Shown: positions 1 through 10,405, numbered from the stretch's first letter. The stretch: DNA of 64,000 bases from Thiobacillus sp. (GCA_030692355.1 JAUYCF010000040.1:1-64000), one strand, 5' to 3'. Translations and numbers: made by a program. Notes: a model not told the origin generated them from the letters alone.

Positions 1-32
1 TCATGCGCGAGTTGGGCGATACCCAGGCGTAG
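1..32 (+). CDS. Possible 3' end of an upstream gene (partial)
   Basis: A frame open from the window edge ends with TAG at 30-32, seven bases before the ATG of the hybrid kinase. Its last readable residues are RELGDTQA. In Xanthomonas the order rpfG-rpfH-rpfC places the HD-GYP regulator just upstream of rpfC, so this could be the tail of an rpfG-like gene. Ten codons are too few to identify it. The tight spacing is the only support for a real gene here. Confidence 0.3.
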   Translation, partial: MRELGDTQA

Positions 33-39
33 CCGACGC

Positions 40-2571
40 ATGAAGGCCACGCTTCAGACGTCGATGCCGGAGTTTTTACAGCGTCTGCTCAAACGGATTC
101 ACAACCGGCCGGATACCGAGTTTCAGCAAGCGCTGATCCGCCTGTGCATCGTTGTGGGTTTCTACCTGTATTTCTCACTCGGATGGCTGGAGCATAGTCC
201 CGCCATGGCTGAACAGGTCCATTTCATCGGGCTGACTCTCACGGCTGTTTCCCTGACCCTGCTGATCGGCGCAATCGCCGATCCGGGTGTCTCCGTTCCC
301 CGTCGCAGCATCGGCATGCTGCATGATTTCACCGTCGCCACCTACCTGCTGGCCATCACGAATGAAACCGGTGCGCCCATTGTCGCGACATATCTGTGGG
401 TCACACTGGGCAATGGCTTCCGCTATGGAATGCCCTATCTGCGCATCTCGACGCTTGCATCTGCAATCGGGTTCATCGTTGTCTATCAGTTCAATCCCTT
501 CTGGCAGACCCACACCCCGCTCTGGTGGGGCATATGGCTTACGCTCATCGTGATTCCCCTTTACTCGTCCAGCCTGCTGAAACAACTTCATGCTGCGGTC
601 AAACGCGAACAGGAGGCCAACCAGGCAAAATCCAGCTTTCTCGCCAACATGAGCCACGAGTTGCGCACGCCGCTGAACGGCGTCATCGGCTCCGCCGATC
701 TGCTGGCGGAAACCCCGCTCAACAAGGAACAAAAGGAGTATTCCCAGATCATTCTCGCGTCGGCCCACGCCCTTCTGGAACTGATCGACAACGTGCTCGA
801 TATTTCGCGCATCGAAGCCGGACGAGTCGTCACCACAAACGAGGATTTCGACCTGCATCGCCTGGTCAACGGCACGGTCGCCATGATGCAAACCCTGGCC
901 CAGGGCAAGGGCATGGTGCTGGCGGCGCACATTGCGCCGCAGACACCGTTTCACCTGCATGGCGATGCGCGTCACCTGCGCCAGGTCCTCATCAACCTGA
1001 TCGGCAATGCCATCAAGTTCACCGAACAGGGCCGGATAGACGTGTACGTCCGCCCGACCGGGCAAAGCCACCCGCAACGGTTGCGCTTCGAGGTCGTCGA
1101 CACCGGCATCGGCATTCCGGAAGCCGCGCAGGCACGCATTTTCGACAGCTTCACCCAGGCCGATCCGTCCGTCACCCGCCGCTTTGGCGGCAGCGGGCTG
1201 GGCACCACCATCGCCAAGCAACTGGTGGAGACGCTGGGCGGGCAAATCGGCCTGCACAGCCGCGAGGGCGAAGGCACGACCTTCTGGTTCGAGCTGCCGT
1301 TTGCCCTGCAGGCTGCCCCAACCGCATCCGGCGAACACTTCGACGCACCGATGCGGGTGGCCATCCTGGCGGGGAGCGAACTTGCGACCCGCCTCCAGGC
1401 GGTCATACGCAACTGGGGGGCCGAAACCGTGACGGTGGACAACACCAGCCGGCTCGCCGCCGAGCTGTCCGCCAATGCGCCGGGCGGAACGCTTGTGGGC
1501 GCGGTGGTGGTGGAACGATGCGCGCTGCCGGGCGACCCGGTGGCCTTTCTGCATTTGCTGCGCGACGACGCCAGGCCGGCCGCGCTCCCGGTCATCCTGA
1601 TCGAATCCGACGCCGGCATCGCCCCGCCACAAGACGACTCCTTGCTGATGCGCGAAGGCTATGCCTCGGTGCTGCGCACACCGGTCAACACCACCCTGCT
1701 GTTCAACGCCATCCACGCGGTCGTCAGCCACGGCATGCCGCACAACGTGGTGTCGATGGCCAGTCGCTTCCTGGCGCAGTCCTGTCAAAGCGCCCGCCTG
1801 CGCATCCTGGTGGCGGAAGACAACCCGGTCAACCAGCGGGTGATCCGCGGCCTGCTGGAGCAGGCCGGCCACGAGGTCCACCTGGCGCACGACGGCGAGG
1901 AAGCCCTGGCGATGCTCGAATCCGCCGGGCAAATCTATCACCTGGCCATTATCGACATGCACATGCCGCGGCTGTCCGGACCCGAGGTGGTGCAACGCTG
2001 GCGATTCATGGAAAACGGCCACCTGCCCATCATCATGCTCACCGCCGACGCGCGCGCCGAGGCGCAGGCCGCCTGCGAGGAAGCCGGGGGCGACAGCTTC
2101 CTCACCAAGCCGGTCAACAGCCGCGATCTCATCGATGCCATCGCCCGACTGGTCGCCCGGCAGACGCCCGCCACCGCGAACAAGGCAACGTCACCGGAAC
2201 AAGGGGAAGGGGAGCTTGATGAGCGCGTGCTGAACGAGCTGGCGCAACTGGGGGGCGCGGCCTTCGTGGAAGACCTGCTCGCCAGCTTTGAGGAAGAGAG
2301 CGGACGCACGCTGCGCGACATCGAACGTGCGCTGGCCGCTCGGGATTACGGCCAATGGCACCATCAACTGCACATGCTGAAAGGCGGCGCCCGCGATCTC
2401 GGCGCCAATCCGCTGGCCGAGCGATGCGCCGAAGCCGAACGCATCAAGGCGTTCGAACTTGCAACCCGGCTGGCGCATGACAGGCTGGACGCTGTGCGCG
2501 CTGCGCTGGCCACGACGCGGACCGCACTGGCCGCCTATCAGGCCAGCAAGCTACGCGCCGACCACAGCTGA
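40..2571 (+). CDS. rpfC: RpfC-like hybrid sensor histidine kinase (DSF sensor), 843 aa
   Basis: Membrane hybrid kinase. About five hydrophobic segments lie in residues 30-180. The HisKA H-box SHELRTPLNG carries His206, and the ATPase domain has NLIGNAIKF and GSGLGTTIAKQL. A true receiver starts near residue 587 (VAEDNPVNQR, phosphoacceptor Asp639 in IIDMHMP, TKP Lys). The C-terminal Hpt has HMLKGG with His778. Between kinase and receiver (about 440-570) lies an extra receiver-sized segment without the acidic pocket, probably a degenerate receiver; this makes the protein longer than the roughly 730 aa of Xanthomonas RpfC. The convergent neighbour is the DSF synthase RpfF, as in xanthomonads, which supports DSF sensing. 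No good Shine-Dalgarno precedes the ATG; the next Met is residue 9. Confidence 0.85.
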   Translation: MKATLQTSMPEFLQRLLKRIHNRPDTEFQQALIRLCIVVGFYLYFSLGWLEHSPAMAEQVHFIGLTLTAVSLTLLIGAIADPGVSVPRRSIGMLHDFTVATYLLAITNETGAPIVATYLWVTLGNGFRYGMPYLRISTLASAIGFIVVYQFNPFWQTHTPLWWGIWLTLIVIPLYSSSLLKQLHAAVKREQEANQAKSSFLANMSHELRTPLNGVIGSADLLAETPLNKEQKEYSQIILASAHALLELIDNVLDISRIEAGRVVTTNEDFDLHRLVNGTVAMMQTLAQGKGMVLAAHIAPQTPFHLHGDARHLRQVLINLIGNAIKFTEQGRIDVYVRPTGQSHPQRLRFEVVDTGIGIPEAAQARIFDSFTQADPSVTRRFGGSGLGTTIAKQLVETLGGQIGLHSREGEGTTFWFELPFALQAAPTASGEHFDAPMRVAILAGSELATRLQAVIRNWGAETVTVDNTSRLAAELSANAPGGTLVGAVVVERCALPGDPVAFLHLLRDDARPAALPVILIESDAGIAPPQDDSLLMREGYASVLRTPVNTTLLFNAIHAVVSHGMPHNVVSMASRFLAQSCQSARLRILVAEDNPVNQRVIRGLLEQAGHEVHLAHDGEEALAMLESAGQIYHLAIIDMHMPRLSGPEVVQRWRFMENGHLPIIMLTADARAEAQAACEEAGGDSFLTKPVNSRDLIDAIARLVARQTPATANKATSPEQGEGELDERVLNELAQLGGAAFVEDLLASFEEESGRTLRDIERALAARDYGQWHHQLHMLKGGARDLGANPLAERCAEAERIKAFELATRLAHDRLDAVRAALATTRTALAAYQASKLRADHS

Positions 2572-3453
2572 CCCGCCGCTGTTCACGCCGTCGGCTTTTC
2601 CGGTCTGACGCGTAACCAGACGCTCCATCATGCGCAAATCCCTGGCCTCGAGCCGCAAGGCCGCATCGACCCAGACTTCGGTGATGCGTATCAATTCATC
2701 GTAAGACACAGGCTGGCTGATCTCTCGCGCGGCGCGCAGTGCCAGGATCCCATTGCGGGATTTTTCCTCGCGGCGGATATAGCCATAGACCGCGCTTTCG
2801 CCCTCGCCCGGCTCGGCCAGCACATCCACCACCCTCATCTCGTACAATTCTTCCGCCAGATAAAGCTTTCCGCTGAGGATGATTTTTTCGGCCTGGTGAT
2901 GGCCGACACGACGCCCCAGAAAGCTCATCGCGCCCATCCCCGGAAACAGGTTGAACAGGATCTCCGGCAGACCCATCCTGGCACCGCGCTCGGCGATCAA
3001 GACATTGGCTGCCAATGCACTTTCAAACCCGCCACCGAGCGCCTGCCCCTGAACCAGGGCAATGCTCGTTACATTGGGTCGATTCAGATGGCTGTGCACG
3101 GCATACGAGCAGTCGATGCAGGAAACCGCGTAGCGATACAGCGCATCGCGGTCACGCGCCGCAATATGCCGCAGGAAAAGATCGAGGTCGCCCCCCAGGC
3201 TGAAGGTATCGGGTACTTTTGATGCCAGAACAAAATATTTCACGCCCTCCTGCGCGGGGTCATCGACCATGCCGGCCATCTCGCTTCCCCAGCCCAGCAA
3301 CTCCTGCAGCAAAGTCGGGGTAAAGCAGGGACGCGGTTCCGAATGCATGTAGCCCCAGGCAACCTGGCTATGCGGATCGAAATACGTGGTGAGTTGCGTA
3401 TACGCGCTTTGCTGCGGTTGCAGCATGGTGTGAACTGCTTGCAAATGTGCCAT
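2551..3453 (-). CDS. rpfF: DSF synthase, enoyl-CoA hydratase/crotonase family
   Basis: Crotonase-fold enzyme of the RpfF subgroup, which makes cis-2-unsaturated fatty acid signals (DSF) from acyl-ACP by combined thioesterase and dehydratase activity. The 300-residue length fits. GQALGGGFESALAAN carries Glu144 and GLPEILFNLFPGMGA carries Glu164. The 20-residue spacing matches the catalytic Glu141/Glu161 pair of Xanthomonas RpfF. The ATG at 3453 is preceded by GGAG six bases upstream; a GTG four codons earlier would overlap that site and is less likely. The 3' end overlaps the 3' end of the convergent rpfC-like gene by 21 bp. Confidence 0.88.
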   Translation of the reverse strand: MAHLQAVHTMLQPQQSAYTQLTTYFDPHSQVAWGYMHSEPRPCFTPTLLQELLGWGSEMAGMVDDPAQEGVKYFVLASKVPDTFSLGGDLDLFLRHIAARDRDALYRYAVSCIDCSYAVHSHLNRPNVTSIALVQGQALGGGFESALAANVLIAERGARMGLPEILFNLFPGMGAMSFLGRRVGHHQAEKIILSGKLYLAEELYEMRVVDVLAEPGEGESAVYGYIRREEKSRNGILALRAAREISQPVSYDELIRITEVWVDAALRLEARDLRMMERLVTRQTGKADGVNSGGSAVVGA

Positions 3454-3618
3454 GTATATCTCCACGGGTTAGTGAATCGACCATGCGACGAAAATCGGCA
3501 TGTGTCGGAAGACTAACGTGGGCAACACGGCCACTCAAGCGCCAAATCGTTACGCGCAGCGCAGCTCAATTCATTGATGAAATCAGGCGTTCAGGGACAG
3601 GACTCCGCAACATGTCGC

Positions 3619-4425
3619 CTAAAACGTCCAGACCATGCGCAGCGCCAGCACCCCCAGCAGCAGCGCAAAAACCCGCTTCAGCGGGCGCACCGGCAGGCGG
3701 TGCGCGGTGCGCGCGCCGAGCGGCGCGGTCAATACGCTGCCCAGCACGATGCCGGCGAGCGCCGGCAGATAGATGTAGCCGAGGCTGCCGGCGGGCAGGC
3801 CGCTCGCATTCCAGCCGCCCAGCAGATAGCCGGCCGCGCCGGCGACGGCAATCGGGAAGCCGATCGCGGCCGAGGTGGCGATCGCCCGGTGCAGCGGCAC
3901 GTTGTGCCACAGCATGAACGGCACCGACAGGGTGCCGCCGCCGATGCCGACCCAGCTCGACACCGCACCGATTATGCCGCCCGCCAGCGTCGTCCCGGCG
4001 CCCCCCGGCAATTCGCGATGCGGCGCCGGCTTGAAGTCCAGCCACATCTGGATGGCGGCGTAAAACAGGAAGGCGATAAAAAACAGCTTCAGCACCAGGG
4101 CCGACATCTGCGCCGCCAGCATGGCGCCAACCAGCGTGCCGAACAGGATGCCGGGCGTAATGCGCCGCAGCAGCGGCCACTCGACCGCGCCGTGGCGATG
4201 GTGCGCGCGCACGCTGGAGAGCGAGGTGAACAGGATCGAGGCCAGCGAGGTGCCGAGCGCCAGCTGCGGTTCCATGCCGGCGGCAAGGCCCTGCGCGTGC
4301 AGCAACATGATCAGCACCGGCACGACGATGAGCCCGCCGCCGACGCCGAGCAGGCCGGCGACGAAGCCGACCACCAGCCCCAGCGCGACGTAGGCCACGA
4401 GCAGGGCGGGGACCAGTTCCGGCAT
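3619..4425 (-). CDS. TauE/SafE family sulfite/anion exporter, 268 aa
   Basis: Polytopic inner-membrane permease of the TauE/SafE (DUF81) family, linked to export of sulfite, sulfoacetate or other organosulfur anions. The two internally repeated halves each begin with a glycine-rich signature: GFVAGLLGVGGGLIVVP near residue 18 and GAVSSWVGIGGGTLSVPF near residue 150. About eight hydrophobic spans are visible. Its ATG shares one base with the TAA of the upstream EVE gene (TAATG), so the two are translationally coupled, downstream of argB. The substrate cannot be read from the sequence. Confidence 0.85.
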   Translation of the reverse strand: MPELVPALLVAYVALGLVVGFVAGLLGVGGGLIVVPVLIMLLHAQGLAAGMEPQLALGTSLASILFTSLSSVRAHHRHGAVEWPLLRRITPGILFGTLVGAMLAAQMSALVLKLFFIAFLFYAAIQMWLDFKPAPHRELPGGAGTTLAGGIIGAVSSWVGIGGGTLSVPFMLWHNVPLHRAIATSAAIGFPIAVAGAAGYLLGGWNASGLPAGSLGYIYLPALAGIVLGSVLTAPLGARTAHRLPVRPLKRVFALLLGVLALRMVWTF

Positions 4426-4880
4426 TAAAGATGCTTGACGATGAAGGTGTATTCGGCCGGATCGACCGGGGTGATCGACAGCCGGTTGCCCTTTTGCAGG
4501 ATGCGCATGTGGGCGAGCTCGGGATAGCCACGAATTTCGGACAGCGGCATCGGCCGCGTCTTTTTCACCAGCTTCACGTCCACATTGAACCAGCGCGGCG
4601 TTTCCGGCGTGGCCTTGGGGTCGAAGTACTTGTTCGCGGGATCGAACTGGGTAGCGTCGGGGTAGGCCGCCACGCCGACCTCGGCCAGACCGGCGATGCC
4701 CGGCTCGGCGCACGACGAATGGTAGAACAGCACCTTGTCGCCGGGCCGCATCTGGTCGCGCATGAAATTGCGCGCCTGATAGTTGCGCACGCCGTACCAG
4801 GCGACGCTTTGATTTGGCATGGCGGCGAGGTCGTCGATGCTGACGTCGGAGGGCTCGGATTTCATCAGCCAGTAGCGCAT
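4425..4880 (-). CDS. EVE domain protein (YTH-like fold)
   Basis: A 151-residue single-domain EVE protein, starting MRYWLMKSEPSDVSIDDL and containing WYGVRNYQARNFMR and GDKVLFYHSS, typical of this family. EVE domains resemble YTH/PUA folds and are thought to bind modified bases in RNA or DNA; the role of the stand-alone bacterial form is not settled. The gene lies 41 bp downstream of argB and is coupled to the TauE-type permease by a one-base stop/start overlap, so all three are probably one transcript. Confidence 0.85.
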   Translation of the reverse strand: MRYWLMKSEPSDVSIDDLAAMPNQSVAWYGVRNYQARNFMRDQMRPGDKVLFYHSSCAEPGIAGLAEVGVAAYPDATQFDPANKYFDPKATPETPRWFNVDVKLVKKTRPMPLSEIRGYPELAHMRILQKGNRLSITPVDPAEYTFIVKHL

Positions 4881-4921
4881 GGGATCGTGAGGCGTGAGGC
4901 GTTAGGGGAGAGACGCCGGGG

Positions 4922-5866
<945 letters not shown>

Positions 5867-5962
5867 TCACCCCGTAACCGCAAGACCTGATCGCCGCCGC
5901 CGTCAGCGCCACATTCACTGCATGGCGCCATTCGGGGACCGGGTCAGCCGGGCGGGTGCGAA

Positions 5963-6026
5963 ATTCGGCCCGGTGGCGGGCCTCCTGCAGCAGCACTCAC
6001 TTGCAAGAAGCCCGCCCCGGGCCGAA
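5963..6026. repeat. GC-rich inverted repeat, copy 1 (TTCGGCCCGGGGCGGGC family)
   Basis: Arms TTCGGCCCGGtGGCGGGC (5963 onward) and GCCCGCCCCGGGCCGAA (ending 6026) face each other across about 30 bases in the argB/PCu(A)C intergenic gap. The same arm recurs alone at 21854-21871 (after acnA) and 30427-30444 (after the second DUF1566 gene). This is a REP-like intergenic family that could act as a transcript end or mRNA stabiliser. Confidence 0.6.
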
Positions 6027-6059
6027 GGGTGCGCCATGCGCACCGTATTGCCGGAATGC

Positions 6060-6524
6060 TTAATGGCGATGATTGTGCTGCATGGGCATGGCGCCGCCCA
6101 TGGGTGCGCGGGCTTCCGCCTTCACTTCGATGGTCTGCTGCTTGCCGCCCGACTCCACCGTCAGGACCAGCGGGATGATCTCGCCAGCGGCAATCGGTTT
6201 CGCCAGGTTCATCAGCATGATGTGATAGCCGCCGGGTTCGAGCGAAACCGTCTTGCCCTTCGGCAACTCGATCGCCTTCACTTCGCGCATCCGCATCACG
6301 TCGCCGTCCATCTTCATTTCATGCACTTCCACCCGCGGCACCGCCGGGCTGGATGCGCCGACGAGCCGCGCATCGGCGTCCGAGCGGATCTGCATGTAGG
6401 CGCCGCTGACTTTTTGCCCCGGCATGGTGGCGCGCGCCCACGCGTCGGTGACGCTGACATTGGCGGCCCAGGCGGGCAGGGTGGCGGCACTGGCCAGCAA
6501 CACGGCAGCAACAAGAGCTTTCAT
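6060..6524 (-). CDS. Periplasmic copper chaperone PCu(A)C
   Basis: DUF461/PCu(A)C family, which carries Cu(I) in the periplasm and helps metallate the CuA or CuB sites of cytochrome oxidases. The 154-residue precursor has a clear signal peptide ending at PAWA/AN. The H(M)X10MX21HXM copper motif is exact: His in EVHEMK, Met ten residues later in VMRM, then HIM after 21 residues. The C-terminus is Met/His-rich (MGGAMPMQHNHRH), a possible extra copper site. GAGGAG precedes the ATG by about seven bases. It lies 28 bp downstream of the copper receptor gene and is probably cotranscribed with it. Confidence 0.92.
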   Translation of the reverse strand: MKALVAAVLLASAATLPAWAANVSVTDAWARATMPGQKVSGAYMQIRSDADARLVGASSPAVPRVEVHEMKMDGDVMRMREVKAIELPKGKTVSLEPGGYHIMLMNLAKPIAAGEIIPLVLTVESGGKQQTIEVKAEARAPMGGAMPMQHNHRH

Positions 6525-6552
6525 CGGTTTCTCCTCAAAGAAAGTAAAACTA

Positions 6553-8829
6553 TTAGAACTGGACATTGACCGCAGTGTAGATCGAACGGCCCATGCCGGG
6601 AACGGGAACGCCCCACGGAACGCCGGTTCCGGACATGGTCTTGCCCTCGCCGAAGTAGGCGCCGCCCAGCGGGTGTTCATAGAACCGGTCGAGGACGTTC
6701 TCGACGCCGAGATCGAGGCGCACCTGCTTCCACGCATAGCTGCCGCGCAGGTTCAAGAGGCCGTAGCCGGCGGTTTCCATTTCGTTGCGTTCCGCGGAAA
6801 CCTCGGTCTTCGCAGCGACCAGGTGCACTTCGGCTGTGCCGGTCCATTTGCCCAGTTGCTGCACCACCGCCAGCTTGGCGTTCAGCGGCATCATGTTGTA
6901 CAAGTTGTCGCCGGTGGTTTCATTTTCACCGCGAACGTAGCTCAACATGCCGGTTGCGGTAAAGCTGCCGTAGGGGGTTTTCTCGGCCAGCGGGAAATGG
7001 CCGGAAATATCCAGGCCATACAGGCTGGCGGACTGATTGACGAACCGGAGATAGACGAACCCATCTGTCCTGTCCAGGTTTGCTTGAGTGCATTCGCCAG
7101 TCGCGGCACCGGAGCAACGTTCAGCATCGATGTAATCATCGACGTACGTGTAGTAGGGCGTGACTTTCATCCCCCATTTTTCCTGGGCGGCGTCATGCAA
7201 ATCGAACGTCGCGCTCAGGGTGTGGGCAATTTCCGGTTCCAGTTCGAGGTTGCCGACATAGCCATTGCCGTCGCCGAACCAGTTGATCATGCGCATCGCC
7301 ATGCCGCCGGTCGACCAGGTGTAGCGCTCGTAGAGGTTGGGGGAGCGGGTCTTCTGCGCATAGCCGAATTCGAGGGTCCGTGTTTTGGCTGGCATAAATC
7401 GGGCCAGCGCAGTCAGGTCGATGTTGTGGTCGGTTTTCTCGCGGTCGGCATTATTGAAGGCGGTCGCGTCGGCCGTGTACGTGGCGTTGTACCCCTGCAC
7501 CACGCCGGCATCCATGTCGACCTTTTCGTAGCGCAAGCCGAGCTGCGTCAACCACTGCGGGTTCCATTGCGCTTCCCATTCGCCGAATGCCGCCAGGCGG
7601 TCACGCTCGCCGTTGTTGATGTTCCAGAACACGTTGGGCGCCATCCCCTTTCCGGCCGGATCCCACCAATCGTCCAGACGGTAACGCTGGGCTTCGCCGC
7701 CCACCCTGAGCAGATCACGAGCCGACAGCGGGATGTCCGCCTTGACGAGCGCGCCGGTGTTTTTACCTTCGGTGTCCATCGGCATGCCTGCCGCACAACC
7801 GGCGGGACCAGCGACCCAAGGATCGCAAGGCGCCCCATCGGCATATGTGGTAGCAGGGGGATTGGAGCCATACCAATAAAGCTTGTCATCAAAAAACTGC
7901 ATCTTGTGGCGCGTGTGCTCGTTGTAGGCCCGCGCTTCCAGCTTGCCCCAGTCGTATTGTCCCTCGTAGCGCAGGTTGACCTGCTCGCTGTCGTTGCCGG
8001 TCATGTCCATGCGCTGGTTCGGCCAGCCCTGGTAGGGAATGTCCTGCAGGCCCAGTTTCAGTTCGACCAGATGGTTTTCATGGCGCGCGGCCAGGGCGAT
8101 CGACTGGTTGGTCGACTTGTACATGCTGGAGCCGACTTCGTCGGCACCGACGATGTGCCCGTCATCGGCGTCGATGTAGGCCGACTTGAAACTGTCGCCG
8201 GCATGGTAATTGTCGGCCTTCACCGTCGAGCCGCTGTAGGTCACGCTCACCTTTTCGCCGGCGATCGTCGCCGACAGGTTGCCGCCGCGGGCGTCGCCGT
8301 TGCTGCGGTAGAACACGCCGGCCTCGCCCTTCTTCAATATGCCTTCGCCGGACTTCGCGAACGCCGGCGCGGCCGAATCCACCAGGATCGCGCCGCCGAT
8401 GCTGTCGCCGCCGACGCTCACAGGAACAATGCCGGCGAACACCTTGATGCCGCCGACGCTGGTCGGGTCGATGTACGAGAGCGCAGGGTTCATGTGGTTG
8501 CCGCACGCCGAGATCAGGTCCATGCCGTCGACCTTGATGCGCAGGCGGTCGTCCGCCAGGCCGTGGATCGCGGGCAGGCTGGAAACGCCGCCGGCGCCGT
8601 ACAGGCTCACGCCGGGGACGTCCCTGAGAAGACTCGCCGAATCGCTGGTCGCGGGCCGCAAGGACTGCACGTTTTTCACCTCAATGCCGAACGGCGTGAC
8701 GGCTTCCGGTGTGCCGGTCACCACAATCGTCATCAGGGGAGCGGCGTCTTCCGCGCCGGCCGTGGCGGGCAAAAGGCTGGCGGCAATCAGCAAAGGCAGC
8801 AGGCGGGGAACGAAAGCAGGCGTTTTCAT
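6553..8829 (-). CDS. TonB-dependent copper receptor, OprC/NosA type
   Basis: Outer-membrane 22-strand TonB-dependent receptor, 758 residues. It has a signal peptide (about 1-26), a TonB-box-like TIVVTG, a plug domain and a C-terminal beta-barrel signature ending in Phe (VNVQF). The plug segment ISACGNHMNPALSYIDP gives the CxxxM motif (Cys109, Met113). A distant HxM (His308, Met310 in RHKMQFF) completes the CxxxM-HxM copper site described for OprC. With the PCu(A)C chaperone directly downstream, this is a copper uptake operon. NosA-like receptors are tied to supplying nitrous oxide reductase and oxidases. Confidence 0.9.
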   Translation of the reverse strand: MKTPAFVPRLLPLLIAASLLPATAGAEDAAPLMTIVVTGTPEAVTPFGIEVKNVQSLRPATSDSASLLRDVPGVSLYGAGGVSSLPAIHGLADDRLRIKVDGMDLISACGNHMNPALSYIDPTSVGGIKVFAGIVPVSVGGDSIGGAILVDSAAPAFAKSGEGILKKGEAGVFYRSNGDARGGNLSATIAGEKVSVTYSGSTVKADNYHAGDSFKSAYIDADDGHIVGADEVGSSMYKSTNQSIALAARHENHLVELKLGLQDIPYQGWPNQRMDMTGNDSEQVNLRYEGQYDWGKLEARAYNEHTRHKMQFFDDKLYWYGSNPPATTYADGAPCDPWVAGPAGCAAGMPMDTEGKNTGALVKADIPLSARDLLRVGGEAQRYRLDDWWDPAGKGMAPNVFWNINNGERDRLAAFGEWEAQWNPQWLTQLGLRYEKVDMDAGVVQGYNATYTADATAFNNADREKTDHNIDLTALARFMPAKTRTLEFGYAQKTRSPNLYERYTWSTGGMAMRMINWFGDGNGYVGNLELEPEIAHTLSATFDLHDAAQEKWGMKVTPYYTYVDDYIDAERCSGAATGECTQANLDRTDGFVYLRFVNQSASLYGLDISGHFPLAEKTPYGSFTATGMLSYVRGENETTGDNLYNMMPLNAKLAVVQQLGKWTGTAEVHLVAAKTEVSAERNEMETAGYGLLNLRGSYAWKQVRLDLGVENVLDRFYEHPLGGAYFGEGKTMSGTGVPWGVPVPGMGRSIYTAVNVQF

Positions 8830-9148
8830 GGCGCGTGGCGGGATAAAAGGGGACCCGATTGTCTCTTATTGGCTATTTCAGCGGAATGTGACAAATCGTC
8901 GCAGGGCAGGCCGGGAGCGTTTGGCCGTGCGGCTTTCAGGCCAGGTCCAGGCAAAAAATACGCAAGCGGGCGACAACCCGCGACTTGCCCGCTTGCGGGC
9001 CTGGCCGATTGCCTGGCCGTTCCCTCAGGGCAGGGCCGATTCGCGGTGAAGCGCCGTCGACGCTTTGAAAAAAAGGCACGCTCCATCCACGGCCGGACAA
9101 ATTGCCGCAGCCCGCAACGCATCGTGAGGCGCGCATTACAATGCCGTC
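8830..9148. other. Divergent intergenic region (copper operon / regBA) with stem-loop
   Basis: 319 bp without a convincing gene. A stem-loop with 10-bp arms GCAAGCGGGC (8962-8971) and GCCCGCTTGC (8987-8996) sits mid-gap. It should contain the promoters for the minus-strand receptor and the plus-strand regB, but I see no strong sigma-70 boxes for either. Confidence 0.5.
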
Positions 9149-10405
9149 ATGCCGCCTTCGACCGATTCCACGCTACGCTCCACCCTGCCCGCGCGGGCAC
9201 TGCTGGGACGCCTGCTCGCCGTGCGGGTGTCGCTGATCGCCGGCTGGGCGGTGGGCATCGTCTGGCTGCACTGGGGCCTCGACATCCGCATGCCGCTGCT
9301 GCCGATGGCCGCGGTGCTGGCACTGATGGGGCTGTTCTCGCTTTCCACCGCGTGGCGGCTGCGGCAGGACGTTCCCGCGACGCAGATGGAATTTTTGGTG
9401 CACCTGCTGGTCGACCTCACCGCATTTGCGGTGCTGGCGTTCTTCAGCGGTGGCGCAACCAACCCCTTTGTGTCGCTGATGCTGGTGCCGGTCGTCATCG
9501 CCGCGATCAGCCTGCGCCCGCGCTGGGTGTGGCTGCTGGCGGCGGTGGCGGGCGGCTATTACGCGCTGCTGCTGTTTGTCTACCAGCCGCTGGCGGTGGC
9601 CGATCCGATCGCGGCCTACGGCATGCACCTGGGCGGCATGTGGTTCAATTTCCTCATCAGCGCGGGACTGATCGCGTTTTTCGTCACCCGCATGCACGCC
9701 GCGCTGCGCCTGCGCGACCAGGAGCTGTCCGCCCTGCGCGAAAAGCAGCTGCGCGACGAGCGCATCGTCGCGCTCGGCACGCAGGCGGCACTGGCGGCGC
9801 ACGAACTCGCCACGCCGCTCGCCACCATCCAGACCACCGCGCACGAACTCGCCGCCGAATTCGCCAACGACCCCGACATCGGCGCCGATTGCCGCCTGCT
9901 CGAAAAGCAGGCACAGGCATGCAAGCGCATCCTCACCCAGCTCGCCGCGCGCGCGCAGGACACCCCGCCCGCCGCGCAGCCGCTCGACACCTGGCTGGCC
10001 GCACTGGCCGAGCGCTGGCAGATGCTGCGCCCCGATGCGCAGATCGCGACCGAACTGCCGCCCGATCATCGCGACTTCGCCGCGCCCGACGGGCTGGAGC
10101 AGGCGATCCTGAATGTGCTGAACAACGCCGCCGATGCTTCGCCCGATGTCGTCGAATTGAGTGCCGCAACCGTAGGCGACGCCCTCTTCATCGACGTCGC
10201 CGATCGCGGCTCCGGCTTCACCCCCGAGCAGAAGGCGCAGGCCGGGCGCGTACTGTTCAGCGGCAAGCCGGGGCGCGGCTGGGGCATGGGCCTGGCACTC
10301 ACCCACGCCACGCTGGAACGGCTCGGCGGCAGCCTCACCCTCACCGAACGCGACGGCGGCGGCACCCGCGTGCGCATCACCCTGCCATGGAAGCAAACAG
10401 CATGA
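9149..10405 (+). CDS. regB: RegB/PrrB/ActS-type redox-sensing histidine kinase
   Basis: 418-residue inner-membrane kinase of the global redox RegB/RegA system. About six hydrophobic spans lie in residues 20-180. GGATNPF (101-107) matches the GGxxNPF quinone-interaction motif of RegB. The H-box AHELATPLATI carries His218. Cys258 in QAQACKRIL sits where RegB has its redox-active cysteine, about 40 residues after the H-box. The ATPase domain shows NVLNNAADAS and GWGMGLALTHATLE. The TGA overlaps the regA ATG (ATGA). RegB responds to aerobic quinone and redox state and controls oxidase, carbon- and nitrogen-fixation genes in other proteobacteria. Confidence 0.88.
   Translation: MPPSTDSTLRSTLPARALLGRLLAVRVSLIAGWAVGIVWLHWGLDIRMPLLPMAAVLALMGLFSLSTAWRLRQDVPATQMEFLVHLLVDLTAFAVLAFFSGGATNPFVSLMLVPVVIAAISLRPRWVWLLAAVAGGYYALLLFVYQPLAVADPIAAYGMHLGGMWFNFLISAGLIAFFVTRMHAALRLRDQELSALREKQLRDERIVALGTQAALAAHELATPLATIQTTAHELAAEFANDPDIGADCRLLEKQAQACKRILTQLAARAQDTPPAAQPLDTWLAALAERWQMLRPDAQIATELPPDHRDFAAPDGLEQAILNVLNNAADASPDVVELSAATVGDALFIDVADRGSGFTPEQKAQAGRVLFSGKPGRGWGMGLALTHATLERLGGSLTLTERDGGGTRVRITLPWKQTA

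Noticed and set aside
175-2022. Long open frame antisense to the RpfC-like kinase
   Set aside because: His/Arg/Gln-rich composition with no domain; typical shadow of a GC-rich gene on the opposite strand.
6424-10380. Very long plus-strand open frame running through the copper receptor and regB into regA
   Set aside because: Only the last 177 codons (regA) are real; the rest is antisense or out of frame to well supported genes.
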